Shown here one piece after another: positions 1-5,373 of a stretch of 6,476 nucleotides of DNA. Position numbers and translations under genes: made by a program. The notes beneath the pieces were generated by a model that was not told the origin of the DNA, searched no databases, and saw only the letters and a program-made list of their open reading frames with translations. The stretch's first letter is position 1. The number at the start of each line of letters is the position of its first letter. Source of the DNA: JBMNQS01 sp050944255 (GTDB lineage: Bacteria > Bacillota > Clostridia > Christensenellales > Maliibacteriaceae); assembly GCA_050944255.1 (NCBI GenBank), contig JBMNQS010000094.1, positions 1 to 6,476 on the forward strand, read 5' to 3'.

Positions 1-34
1 CCTCAGTCACGCCCTTAGCATATGCCTCCGGCGG
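1..34. other. Left-edge non-coding sequence
   Basis: I see no gene, hairpin or promoter that I can support in this short edge segment. It adjoins the first hairpin of the repeat element at 35. Confidence 0.5.
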
Positions 35-113
35 CCAAAGGGGGCCTTCTTTGAAAAGAAGGCCCCCTTTGGAATCCCCCAAGAAACTTTACCACCGCAG
101 GCTCCGCCTGCGG
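35..113 (-). repeat. Intergenic hairpin element, copy A
   Basis: Read on the minus strand, this copy has three parts. First is a perfect 8-bp stem with a 3-nt loop (113-106/102-95, GGA loop on this strand). Four nucleotides later comes the lead AAAGTTTCTTGG (90 down to 79). Then follows a perfect 17-bp stem with a 4-nt loop (72-56/51-35). The same order, with different hairpin sequence, occurs at 3251-3331 and in worn form at 147-208. No run of T follows the large stem on either strand, so it is not a canonical intrinsic terminator, although it lies downstream of typA and could protect that transcript's 3' end. No coding capacity is evident. Confidence 0.75.
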
Positions 114-146
114 GAAGGAATAAATAACAAAACACCAGCATCCCGC

Positions 147-208
147 CGCGAAGCGCATCAAAGTCTTTTGGAGTTCTTAGAACCTTTTCTCCCAGAAAAG
201 GTTCTAAG
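147..208 (+). repeat. Intergenic hairpin element, copy B
   Basis: The lead AAAGTCTTTTGG (160-171) is identical to that of the copy at 3291-3302. It is followed by a perfect 15-bp stem (176-190/194-208) with a CCC loop. The hairpin sequence is unrelated to the other copies, so pairing is conserved but sequence is not. Just before the lead is only a 3-bp remnant, CGC-GAA-GCG (147-155), where the other two copies have a solid small hairpin. Copies A and B point away from each other downstream of typA. Confidence 0.7.
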
Positions 209-214
209 CGGATT

Positions 215-233
215 CTTAAGGCGGAGCCTTAAG
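215..233. repeat. Hairpin overlapping the typA stop codon
   Basis: CTTAAGGC (215-222) and GCCTTAAG (226-233) form a perfect 8-bp stem with a GGA loop. The typA stop codon (216-218, minus) lies inside one arm. On the minus strand its core AGGCTCCGCCT is the same as the plus-strand core of the small hairpin at 95-113, so the two are probably related palindromes. Confidence 0.65.
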
Positions 234-2060
234 CGGGGGCGCCTTGCGTTTGGCGGCTTCGCGCAGGCGCTGCGTGGCATTAAGTATCTTTTTGCGGATA
301 CGCAGGGCGGTGGGGGTCACCTCGATCAGTTCGTCGTCGTCGATCCATTCCATGGCCTTCTCCAGCGACATGGGCCGCGGCGGCGTCAGGCGCAGGGCCT
401 CGTCAGAACCGGAGGCGCGCATGTTGGTGACGTGCTTTTTCCTGCATACGTTGACGTCGATATCCTGATTGCGGGCGTTCTCGCCTACCACCATGCCCGC
501 GTAGACCTTATCGCCGGGACGGATGAACAGCTCGCCGCGGCTCTGCGCGGCATAAAGGCCGTAGGTGACGGCTTCGCCGCTCTCGGTGGCCACCAGCGCC
601 CCGTGGGTACGTTCCGTGCGGCCGTCCTGCCGGGGCGCGTAGCCATCAAAAGCGGTATTCATAAGGCCCTCTCCGCGGGTAAGGGTCAGCATCTCGCTTC
701 GAAAGCCCATGAGGGCCTGACTGGATATGGAAAACTCCAGGCGGCTTCTGCCGCCGGGGGCCGTACCGACGCCGACGAGCTCCGCCCTGCGCTGGCCCAT
801 CCGCTCGATCATGGCGCCCATGGCCGATTCCGGCACGTCCAGAAGCGCGCGCTCCATGGGCTCCTGCACCTGGCCGTCCACCTGTTTGAGTATGACCGAC
901 GGCTTGGATATCTGGAACTCGTAGCCCTGCCGGCGCATGGTCTCAATCAGCACCGACAAATGCAGTTCGCCCCTTCCCGATACCAGGAATGCTTCGGTGG
1001 TATCGGTATCCTCCACACGCAGGGACAGATCGCTGTCGGTTTCTTTGTATAGTCTCTGTCGCAGGTGGCGGCTGGTGACATAGACGCCCTCTGTACCCGC
1101 CAGAGGACTGTCATTGACCCGCATCAGAATGCTCATGGTGGGCTGCATCACCTCGATGAAGGGCATGGGGTCCGGATGCCCCGCATCACATATGGTATCT
1201 CCGATATTCACGCCGGTCATACCGGCTATGGCCACGATATCGCCGGCGGCGGCCTCCTCCACCTGCACGCGGCCGATGCCGTCGAACAGGTACAGCGCCA
1301 TGGGTCGCACGGTGGAGGTTTCCTCCCGGTGATAGCGGGTGATCAGCACATCCTCCCCGGCGCGGATGCTGCCCGAGACAATGCGGCCGATGCCGATGCG
1401 TCCCACGTAGTCGCTGGAATCGATGGTGGCGATCTGCGCCTTCAGCGGCGCGTCCTTCTCCACCCGGGGACCGGGAACGCACGAGCGGATCGTCTCAAAG
1501 AGCGGGCGCAGATCGCCGGTAATCTCATCGGGGGAAAGCCCGGCCCTTCCCTCCCTGGCCGACACGAATACAAACGGCGCGTCCAGCTGCTCGTCGGTGG
1601 CCTCAAGGTCCATCAACAGCTCCAGCACCTCGTCCACCACCTCATGGCAGCGGGCGTCCCTGCGGTCGATCTTGTTGACGACCACCACCACGCGCAGCTT
1701 TTCGGTCAGCGCGCGCTGCAGCACAAAGCGTGTCTGGGGCATGGGCCCCTCGAAGGCGTCCACCACAAGCAGCACCCCATCCACCATGCGCAGCACCCGC
1801 TCCACCTCGCCGCCGAAATCGGCGTGGCCGGGGGTATCCACGATATTGATTTTTATGCCGTCGTAGGTCAGCGCGGCGTTCTTGGCCAGAATCGTGATGC
1901 CGCGCTCACGTTCCAGATCGCCGGAATCCATAACCCGTTCGGCCACCGCCTGGTTCTGGCGAAAAGCGCCGCTTTGGCGCAGCATGGCATCCACCAGCGT
2001 GGTTTTGCCGTGGTCGACATGGGCGATGATGGCGATGTTTCTGATATCTTCTCTGATCAA
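216..2060 (-). CDS. typA: TypA/BipA ribosome-binding translational GTPase
   Basis: A 614-residue GTPase of the EF-G-like superfamily, the usual length for TypA/BipA. The family binds 70S ribosomes and supports ribosome assembly and growth under cold or other stress. The N-terminal sequence after residue 4 (EDIRNIAIIAHVDHGKTTL) is typical of TypA. GTPase motifs are intact: P-loop AHVDHGKT (13-20), RGIT (53-56), DTPGH (75-79), NKID (129-132) and SAREG (167-171). A beta-barrel domain II (about 200-295), EF-G-like domains III and V (about 300-480) and the TypA-specific C-terminal domain follow. The start is TTG at 2060: an in-frame stop lies at 2082-2084 with no ATG between, and AGGGG (2071-2067) sits 6 nt ahead. 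The last residues, KAPPLKAPP, are a short tandem repeat partly encoded by a palindrome. It is transcribed alone, divergently from degV. Confidence 0.97.
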   Translation of the reverse strand: MIREDIRNIAIIAHVDHGKTTLVDAMLRQSGAFRQNQAVAERVMDSGDLERERGITILAKNAALTYDGIKINIVDTPGHADFGGEVERVLRMVDGVLLVVDAFEGPMPQTRFVLQRALTEKLRVVVVVNKIDRRDARCHEVVDEVLELLMDLEATDEQLDAPFVFVSAREGRAGLSPDEITGDLRPLFETIRSCVPGPRVEKDAPLKAQIATIDSSDYVGRIGIGRIVSGSIRAGEDVLITRYHREETSTVRPMALYLFDGIGRVQVEEAAAGDIVAIAGMTGVNIGDTICDAGHPDPMPFIEVMQPTMSILMRVNDSPLAGTEGVYVTSRHLRQRLYKETDSDLSLRVEDTDTTEAFLVSGRGELHLSVLIETMRRQGYEFQISKPSVILKQVDGQVQEPMERALLDVPESAMGAMIERMGQRRAELVGVGTAPGGRSRLEFSISSQALMGFRSEMLTLTRGEGLMNTAFDGYAPRQDGRTERTHGALVATESGEAVTYGLYAAQSRGELFIRPGDKVYAGMVVGENARNQDIDVNVCRKKHVTNMRASGSDEALRLTPPRPMSLEKAMEWIDDDELIEVTPTALRIRKKILNATQRLREAAKRKAPPLKAPP

Positions 2061-2066
2061 ATTATA

Positions 2067-2071
2067 CCCCT
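2067..2071 (-). promoter_or_regulatory. typA ribosome binding site deciding a TTG start
   Basis: AGGGG on the minus strand stands 6 nt before TTG at 2060. No ATG or GTG lies between this TTG and the upstream in-frame stop, and the encoded N terminus already aligns with the usual TypA start, so TTG is the likely initiator. Confidence 0.7.
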
Positions 2072-2118
2072 GAAATCTATCTTAAATTTATAATGCCCGG
2101 CGCACGGCGCCACCCGCC

Positions 2119-2148
2119 ATTGTATCAGCAGGGCCCGCTCCCTGTCAA
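2119..2148 (-). promoter_or_regulatory. typA promoter, sigma-A type
   Basis: On the minus strand a perfect -35 TTGACA (2148-2143) is followed after 18 nt by TACAAT (2124-2119), five of six matches to the -10 consensus. Transcription would begin near 2112, giving a leader of about 52 nt before the TTG start. Confidence 0.8.
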
Positions 2149-2177
2149 CAAACGCCAGAATCCTCCATGTTTCCGCC

Positions 2178-2206
2178 TTGAACAAAATGTATAAGCATGA
2201 TATACT
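2178..2206 (+). promoter_or_regulatory. degV promoter, sigma-A type
   Basis: TTGAAC (2178-2183), a 17-nt spacer and TATACT (2201-2206) make a near-consensus promoter. Transcription would start near 2213. This rules out an in-frame ATG at 2197, which lies upstream of the predicted transcript, and supports translation from 2278. The -35 box is separated by 29 bp from that of the divergent typA promoter. Confidence 0.8.
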
Positions 2207-2262
2207 TCTTTTCAGATTCGTTGGCTTTTATTCCCAAATATTCGGGATTTTATGCAGTATGC

Positions 2263-2270
2263 AAAGGAGA
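2263..2270 (+). promoter_or_regulatory. degV ribosome binding site
   Basis: AAAGGAGA has its GGAG 8 nt before ATG 2278 but only 2 nt before the in-frame ATG 2272. The spacing selects 2278 as the start. Confidence 0.8.
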
Positions 2271-2277
2271 GATGGTT

Positions 2278-3177
2278 ATGTCTTATAAAATCTTTATCGA
2301 TTCCTGTGCGGACCTACCTATCGAATATGTCAGGGAGAAGGACCTGGGCCTTTCGATGATGCTCTATACCATCGACGGCAAGGAGTCTCCCGACGATCTT
2401 GGCGAGAGCTGTTCTTATCATGAATTCTACGAGCAGATGCGCGGCGGCGCGGGCACCAGCACGTCGCAGATCAACGCCGAATCGTTCAAAGAGGACTGGT
2501 CGCCGTACTTACAGCAGGGTACGGACATTTTATACCCCTGTTTTTCCAGCGCTCTTTCCAGCACTTATCAGAGCGCGCTGATGGCCAGGGAAGACCTTCT
2601 CGCGCAGTATCCCGACAGGAAGATTCTCGTGGTGGACACAAAGGCGGCCTCCAGCGGGCTTGGCCTTATCGTATCCCACGTGGTGAAGATGAAGGAGCAG
2701 GGCCGTTCGATTGAGGAGACGGCGCAGTGGATCGGGGATAACCTGATTTATCTGAACCATTGGTTCACCGTGGACGATCTGGTGTACCTCAGAAGAAGCG
2801 GCAGGCTGTCTTCCGCCGCGGCGTTTGTGGGCAGCATCCTACAGCTCAAGCCGGTGCTGCACGTGGATGGTGCGGGCCGCCTGGTGCCGGTATTCAAGAT
2901 CCGCGGGCGCAGCAAGGCGCTGACCACGCTGTGCGACCAGATGCTGGTGATGACCCAGGGCATAGACGATATCGGACCGGTCTACATCAGCCATGCCGAC
3001 GCCCGGGAAGACGCGCAGAAGCTGGCCGACGACATCCGGGCGCGCATTGGTGTCAGCGATATCACGCTGATGCACATCGGGCCCACCGTGGGTTCCCATT
3101 CGGGGCCGGGCACCGTGGCGCTGTTCTTCATGGGTAAAGCCCGGGAGGATTTCAACCAGGCGAAGAAGAAGAAATAG
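2278..3177 (+). CDS. DegV family fatty-acid-binding protein
   Basis: A 299-residue DegV/EDD-fold protein, close to the family's usual 280-300 residues. Members bind one long-chain fatty acid; the FakB type presents it to the FakA kinase so that exogenous fatty acids can enter phospholipid synthesis. Visible family signatures are the N-terminal DSCADLP (8-14), the lipid-head-group TSQ motif (62-64), SALSSTYQSA (91-100), DTKAASSGLG (120-129), the RRSGRLS segment (172-178) followed by LKPVL (190-194), and a C-terminal GPGTVALFF. The protein has no signal peptide or membrane segment, so it should be cytosolic. It ends in four lysines. It has its own promoter and no operon partner; no fakA-like DAK2 gene is in the window. 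The family is certain from sequence, but whether it serves FakA and which fatty acid it prefers cannot be told. The position-10 residue, often Ser or Thr, is Cys here. Confidence 0.95.
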   Translation: MSYKIFIDSCADLPIEYVREKDLGLSMMLYTIDGKESPDDLGESCSYHEFYEQMRGGAGTSTSQINAESFKEDWSPYLQQGTDILYPCFSSALSSTYQSALMAREDLLAQYPDRKILVVDTKAASSGLGLIVSHVVKMKEQGRSIEETAQWIGDNLIYLNHWFTVDDLVYLRRSGRLSSAAAFVGSILQLKPVLHVDGAGRLVPVFKIRGRSKALTTLCDQMLVMTQGIDDIGPVYISHADAREDAQKLADDIRARIGVSDITLMHIGPTVGSHSGPGTVALFFMGKAREDFNQAKKKK

Positions 3178-3202
3178 CAGGCGGCCGCGCGCCGGCCATC
3201 CG

Positions 3203-3232
3203 CAGGCCCGGCGGAGTTTGCGGCCGGGCCTG
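3203..3232 (+). terminator. Possible degV 3' stem-loop
   Basis: CAGGCCCGGC (3203-3212) pairs perfectly with GCCGGGCCTG (3223-3232) across a 10-nt loop, 25 nt after the degV stop. The stem is very GC-rich, but the sequence after it (TTCGTATG) has no T run, so termination efficiency is doubtful. It may mainly stabilise the transcript end. Confidence 0.4.
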
Positions 3233-3250
3233 TTCGTATGCAATCAGCAA

Positions 3251-3331
3251 GCCCTGAGGCGCTTTGCGCCTCAGGGCCAGACTATGGAAAAAAGTCTTTT
3301 GGGGGTTATTAGGGGGCCAAAGCCCCCTAAT
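3251..3331 (+). repeat. Intergenic hairpin element, copy C
   Basis: This copy has the full arrangement: a perfect 12-bp stem with a TTT loop (3251-3262/3266-3277), a 13-nt gap, the lead AAAGTCTTTTGG (3291-3302) and a perfect 10-bp stem with a CAAA loop (3308-3317/3322-3331). The lead is identical to that at 160-171 and differs at two positions from that at 90-79. The large hairpin again has its own sequence. The first palindrome recurs at 3497-3520. Confidence 0.75.
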
Positions 3332-3398
3332 TTCAATTTCGTGGGCAAGGGCGACATGCGCGGCCGCAGCCCAGGCCTGCCCTTTAGGGTGCACCGCT

Positions 3399-3457
3399 CA
3401 GGGTTTTCCGGCCGCTGCAAAAACCCTTTCATCGGTTTTTGCAGCAGAAAATCCCTG
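3399..3457. repeat. Compound long stem-loop
   Basis: The inner stem is 12 bp and perfect (GCTGCAAAAACC, 3414-3425, with 3434-3445) around an 8-nt loop. An outer stem of 10 bp (3399-3408 with 3447-3457) adds to it, with a single bulged T at 3452 and an asymmetric internal loop. Neither strand shows a T run after the structure. Function is unknown. Confidence 0.6.
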
Positions 3458-3463
3458 GCTTAC

Positions 3464-3490
3464 CCGTCAAAAAACAAAGTTTTTTGACGG
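3464..3490. repeat. Perfect 12-bp hairpin with A6/T6 stem
   Basis: CCGTCAAAAAAC (3464-3475) pairs with GTTTTTTGACGG (3479-3490) across an AAA loop. The T run is inside the stem, not after it, on both strands, so it is not a standard terminator. It lies 6 nt before the terminator-like stem at 3497. Confidence 0.65.
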
Positions 3491-3496
3491 CCTACT

Positions 3497-3530
3497 CTGA
3501 GGCGCTTTGCGCCTCAGGGCTTGTTTTTTT
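3497..3530 (+). terminator. Intrinsic terminator built from a repeated palindrome
   Basis: CTGAGGCGC (3497-3505) pairs with GCGCCTCAG (3509-3517) around a TTT loop, followed after GGC by TTGTTTTTTT (3521-3530). This is the only stem with a proper T run between degV and the transporter, and would stop plus-strand transcripts 344-353 nt after the degV stop codon. The segment 3497-3520 is identical over 24 nt to 3254-3277, which has no T run. Confidence 0.6.
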
Positions 3531-3581
3531 AAAACCTTTATCGGCGTCACCGGCACCCGCCGCAAAAACTTCGGGACGGCG

Positions 3582-4844
3582 CTATACTTCACTGATCCCT
3601 TCGGGCAGGGGTTTACCCAGCTTTTTGCCCAGAGCGAAGGAGATGGCAAACAATATAAAGCCCGCCAACAGAACCGAGGAGAGCACGACGAAGAATCCGC
3701 GGATGCCCACGGCGTCTACAATGCGCCCGCCCATCACGTTGCACAGCACCCCGGCCAGCGCGCCCATGGCGCCGTTGATGGTCTGGGCCGTGGCGGCGAG
3801 CCCTTTGGGCGCCAGCTTTGAAATGTAGCGGATCACGCAGGCAATATAGAGGCCAAAGCTCATGCCGTGCAGCAGCAGCGCCAGCAGCACCTGCAGTGTG
3901 GAACTGCAGAATATATAGAGGAAATTTTCCAGCGCGAAGCCCAGCGCGCAGAACATAATGGGTTTGATGAGCCCGAATTTGCGCATCAGGAACATGGAAC
4001 TGGCCAGAAGCGGCACTTCAAAAAGCGCCTTGGCGCCCATGATCGTGCCCAGATCGTTGGCGTTGCCGTTGATGTCCCTCAGCAGGTAGGAGATAAACGT
4101 AAAGGACCCCGAGATGGACAGGTACATCACCAGGTTCATGAACAGCATGGTGACGTAGTAATAATTTTTAAACAGCCGGGATATCTGCATATCCTTCAGT
4201 TTAAGTCTGACCCGCTCCACTTTTTTATCGTGCTGGAAGGTGCAGATGACAAGCAGAATAATGTTGATGGCGCCCATGGTATAGAATGTAAAGACGGTAT
4301 TTCCGCCGTTGGCGTTGAGTATCTGGGTATAGGCAATGGCACTGACGGCAAAGCCGATGGACCCGGCGCTTCTGATAATGCCGTAGCTCATCGACGGGTT
4401 GTCGTTGGTTGTCTGCACCAGCCAGGAATCCAGCAGGTGCATCGTGGGATAGCGGAACATGGCCGATACCGGCAGCGCCAAAAACACCATGGACAGCCCC
4501 AAAACGGTAATGGGAACGCTTGTGGGGGCCAGCGCGTGAAAGACGGATGCGCCGGTGATGCACAGCATAAGCACCCGTTTGGTGGACCGCAGCTTATCGC
4601 TGAGGATCCCCGCGATGGGCGGCCCGACGATGGATGAAATATTGACGATGCCCATCAGCGTCCCTACGGCGGTGGCCGTCAGTCCCTGATCGTGCAGGAA
4701 CACGGCAATAAACGACTGTGACGCCATGGCCATCCAGAAAAAGAACTCAATGGCCGAGAAGCGGACCATGGTGGCCGTGATGTGCTGTGTTTTCGTTTTA
4801 AACCATGTGCCGAACTTATTTTTATTTGCGCGTTCCGCTTTCAA
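3582..4844 (-). CDS. Major facilitator superfamily transporter
   Basis: A 420-residue integral membrane protein of the major facilitator superfamily, the usual size for 12 helices. Hydrophobic segments alternate with short charged loops throughout. The first helix is about residues 29-50, and the loop after the second helix, GILSDKLRSTKRV (79-91), is a form of the MFS motif A. The long mid-protein loop typical of these carriers carries basic residues (HDKKVERVRLKLK). The overall look recalls the LacY/nucleoside-symporter-like branch, which suggests proton-coupled uptake of a sugar or nucleoside, but the substrate cannot be read from the sequence and efflux is not excluded. The start is TTG at 4844: an in-frame stop lies at 4865-4863 with no other start between, and AAGGGGAG precedes it. 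An internal ATG (Met26, 4769) lacks a ribosome binding site. It is divergent from the binding-protein gene. Confidence 0.88.
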   Translation of the reverse strand: MKAERANKNKFGTWFKTKTQHITATMVRFSAIEFFFWMAMASQSFIAVFLHDQGLTATAVGTLMGIVNISSIVGPPIAGILSDKLRSTKRVLMLCITGASVFHALAPTSVPITVLGLSMVFLALPVSAMFRYPTMHLLDSWLVQTTNDNPSMSYGIIRSAGSIGFAVSAIAYTQILNANGGNTVFTFYTMGAINIILLVICTFQHDKKVERVRLKLKDMQISRLFKNYYYVTMLFMNLVMYLSISGSFTFISYLLRDINGNANDLGTIMGAKALFEVPLLASSMFLMRKFGLIKPIMFCALGFALENFLYIFCSSTLQVLLALLLHGMSFGLYIACVIRYISKLAPKGLAATAQTINGAMGALAGVLCNVMGGRIVDAVGIRGFFVVLSSVLLAGFILFAISFALGKKLGKPLPEGISEV

Positions 4845-4856
4845 TGATTCTGCCCA

Positions 4857-4864
4857 CTCCCCTT
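4857..4864 (-). promoter_or_regulatory. Transporter ribosome binding site deciding a TTG start
   Basis: AAGGGGAG on the minus strand precedes TTG 4844 by 12 nt, slightly longer than ideal. The in-frame stop at 4865-4863 overlaps it, so TTG is the only usable initiator upstream of Met26. Confidence 0.55.
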
Positions 4865-4883
4865 AATGCTGCGTACCTTATCT

Positions 4884-4911
4884 ATTCTATCAGATACAAA
4901 AACATTGTCCA
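4884..4911 (-). promoter_or_regulatory. Transporter promoter with overlapping palindrome
   Basis: On the minus strand TGGACA (4911-4906) and TAGAAT (4889-4884), each five of six matches to consensus, are 16 nt apart. Transcription would begin near 4877, about 33 nt before the TTG start. The inverted repeat TTGTC-N4-GACAA (4905-4918) covers the -35 box and could be a regulator site. Confidence 0.6.
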
Positions 4912-5085
4912 TAGACAAAATGTTTATTTTTTCACAAAAAAGTGATACGGCGCTGCAATTTTTTCATAAATATGCGGGATTTCGAAAAGAAATTTTTAAC
5001 AGGAAACAGGTGATGTCGAATGCTCGCCGCGGGTAACCGATTAAATGTACGAAAAATAGCCATTTTATTGCTTTTTCATTTGAAA

Positions 5086-5098
5086 TATGCGCCGCATA
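5086..5098. promoter_or_regulatory. Upstream palindrome, candidate auxiliary operator
   Basis: TATGCGCCGCATA is a perfect 6+1+6 palindrome centred on 5092, 43 bp upstream of the -35 box of the binding-protein promoter. It shares the central CGCCG and outer T/A with the palindrome centred on 5187. No protein can be assigned. Confidence 0.4.
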
Positions 5099-5141
5099 AC
5101 CCCAAACATTTTCCGAGGCCTTTACAATCGTGTTAAATCAC

Positions 5142-5170
5142 TTGACAAGGGACTTGCAACAAGGTATCTT
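5142..5170 (+). promoter_or_regulatory. Binding-protein gene promoter, sigma-A type
   Basis: A perfect -35 TTGACA (5142-5147), a 17-nt spacer and TATCTT (5165-5170, four of six matches) form a good promoter starting near 5177. An overlapping weaker pair, TTGCAA (5154-5159) and TAGATT (5177-5182), also has a 17-nt spacer. The leader would be about 215 nt, unusually long for a binding-protein gene. Confidence 0.7.
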
Positions 5171-5180
5171 AATACGTAGA

Positions 5181-5193
5181 TTAACGCCGTTAA
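5181..5193. promoter_or_regulatory. Palindrome over the transcription start, candidate operator
   Basis: TTAACGCCGTTAA is a perfect 6+1+6 palindrome centred on 5187, about +10 relative to the predicted start. A repressor bound here would block initiation or clearance. LacI-family regulators commonly control sugar ABC genes, but no regulator gene is in the window to confirm this. Confidence 0.5.
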
Positions 5194-5331
5194 GTACATG
5201 ATTGGATTTGTAAATTTTTTCACTCGCCTGTTATGATGGTTTGTTAGGCACTACTTAAATGGCTGCGTGCTCTTCATATCATCACTGCAGGCCGGGGCGT
5301 ATTGAACAACTCTTGGACAGCTCTAGCGATT

Positions 5332-5358
5332 TTGTCTGGAATAGGCAATTCCGGACAA
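5332..5358 (+). other. Leader RNA hairpin before the binding-protein gene
   Basis: TTGTCTGGAAT (5332-5342) pairs with ATTCCGGACAA (5348-5358) as an 11-bp stem with one T-G wobble and a 5-nt loop. It lies 15 nt before the ribosome binding site, leaving that site free. The wobble suggests pairing in RNA, but a DNA site is also possible because the arms form an almost perfect inverted repeat. Confidence 0.5.
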
Positions 5359-5373
5359 TGCGCAATACAAACT

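Larger units (their letters stand above)
3178..3581. other. Hairpin-rich convergent intergenic region
   Basis: These 404 bp separate the 3' ends of degV and the transporter gene. I find no credible gene: open frames here lack ribosome binding sites and recognisable protein. The region instead holds at least six stem-loops (3203-3232, 3251-3277, 3308-3331, 3399-3457, 3464-3490, 3497-3517), including one palindrome present twice, 243 bp apart. A weak 5-bp stem (3542-3546/3558-3562) lies nearest the transporter stop. Only the stem at 3497-3517 is followed by a T run. Confidence 0.7.

Noticed and set aside
35..233. Possible CRISPR array or integron attC site
   Set aside because: The hairpins differ in sequence and length and are not evenly spaced, and there are no cas or integrase genes. 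The resemblance is only in having repeated stems.
51..1052. Long open frame of 333 codons on the plus strand, antisense to typA
   Set aside because: It lies opposite intact, strongly conserved typA sequence, has a hairpin instead of a ribosome binding site at its start, and encodes low-complexity His/Gly/Ala/Arg-rich protein typical of a GC-rich antisense shadow.
1065..2093. Long open frame of 342 codons on the plus strand, antisense to typA
   Set aside because: Same reasons: opposite the TypA GTPase domain, compositionally odd and with no family resemblance.
2197..2277. Extended N terminus for DegV from ATG 2197
   Set aside because: That ATG lies between the -35 and -10 boxes of the promoter, upstream of the predicted transcript, and the added residues are absent from the family. 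ATG 2278 has a well-placed ribosome binding site.
3218..3500. Overlapping 78-89 codon open frames in the degV-transporter gap
   Set aside because: They run through several perfect hairpins, lack ribosome binding sites and show no recognisable protein.
3867..4637. 256-codon plus-strand open frame antisense to the transporter
   Set aside because: Its Gln/His/Gly-rich composition mirrors hydrophobic codons on the other strand; the minus-strand protein is a clear membrane carrier.
5021..5033. A third CGCCG-centred site that could be another operator
   Set aside because: The core matches, but the flanking arms do not pair, so it is not a palindrome. A half-site TATGCG at 4971-4976 is equally weak.
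5198..5236. 12-codon open frame in the leader as a regulatory peptide
   Set aside because: There is no Shine-Dalgarno sequence before the ATG, and a frame this short is expected by chance.
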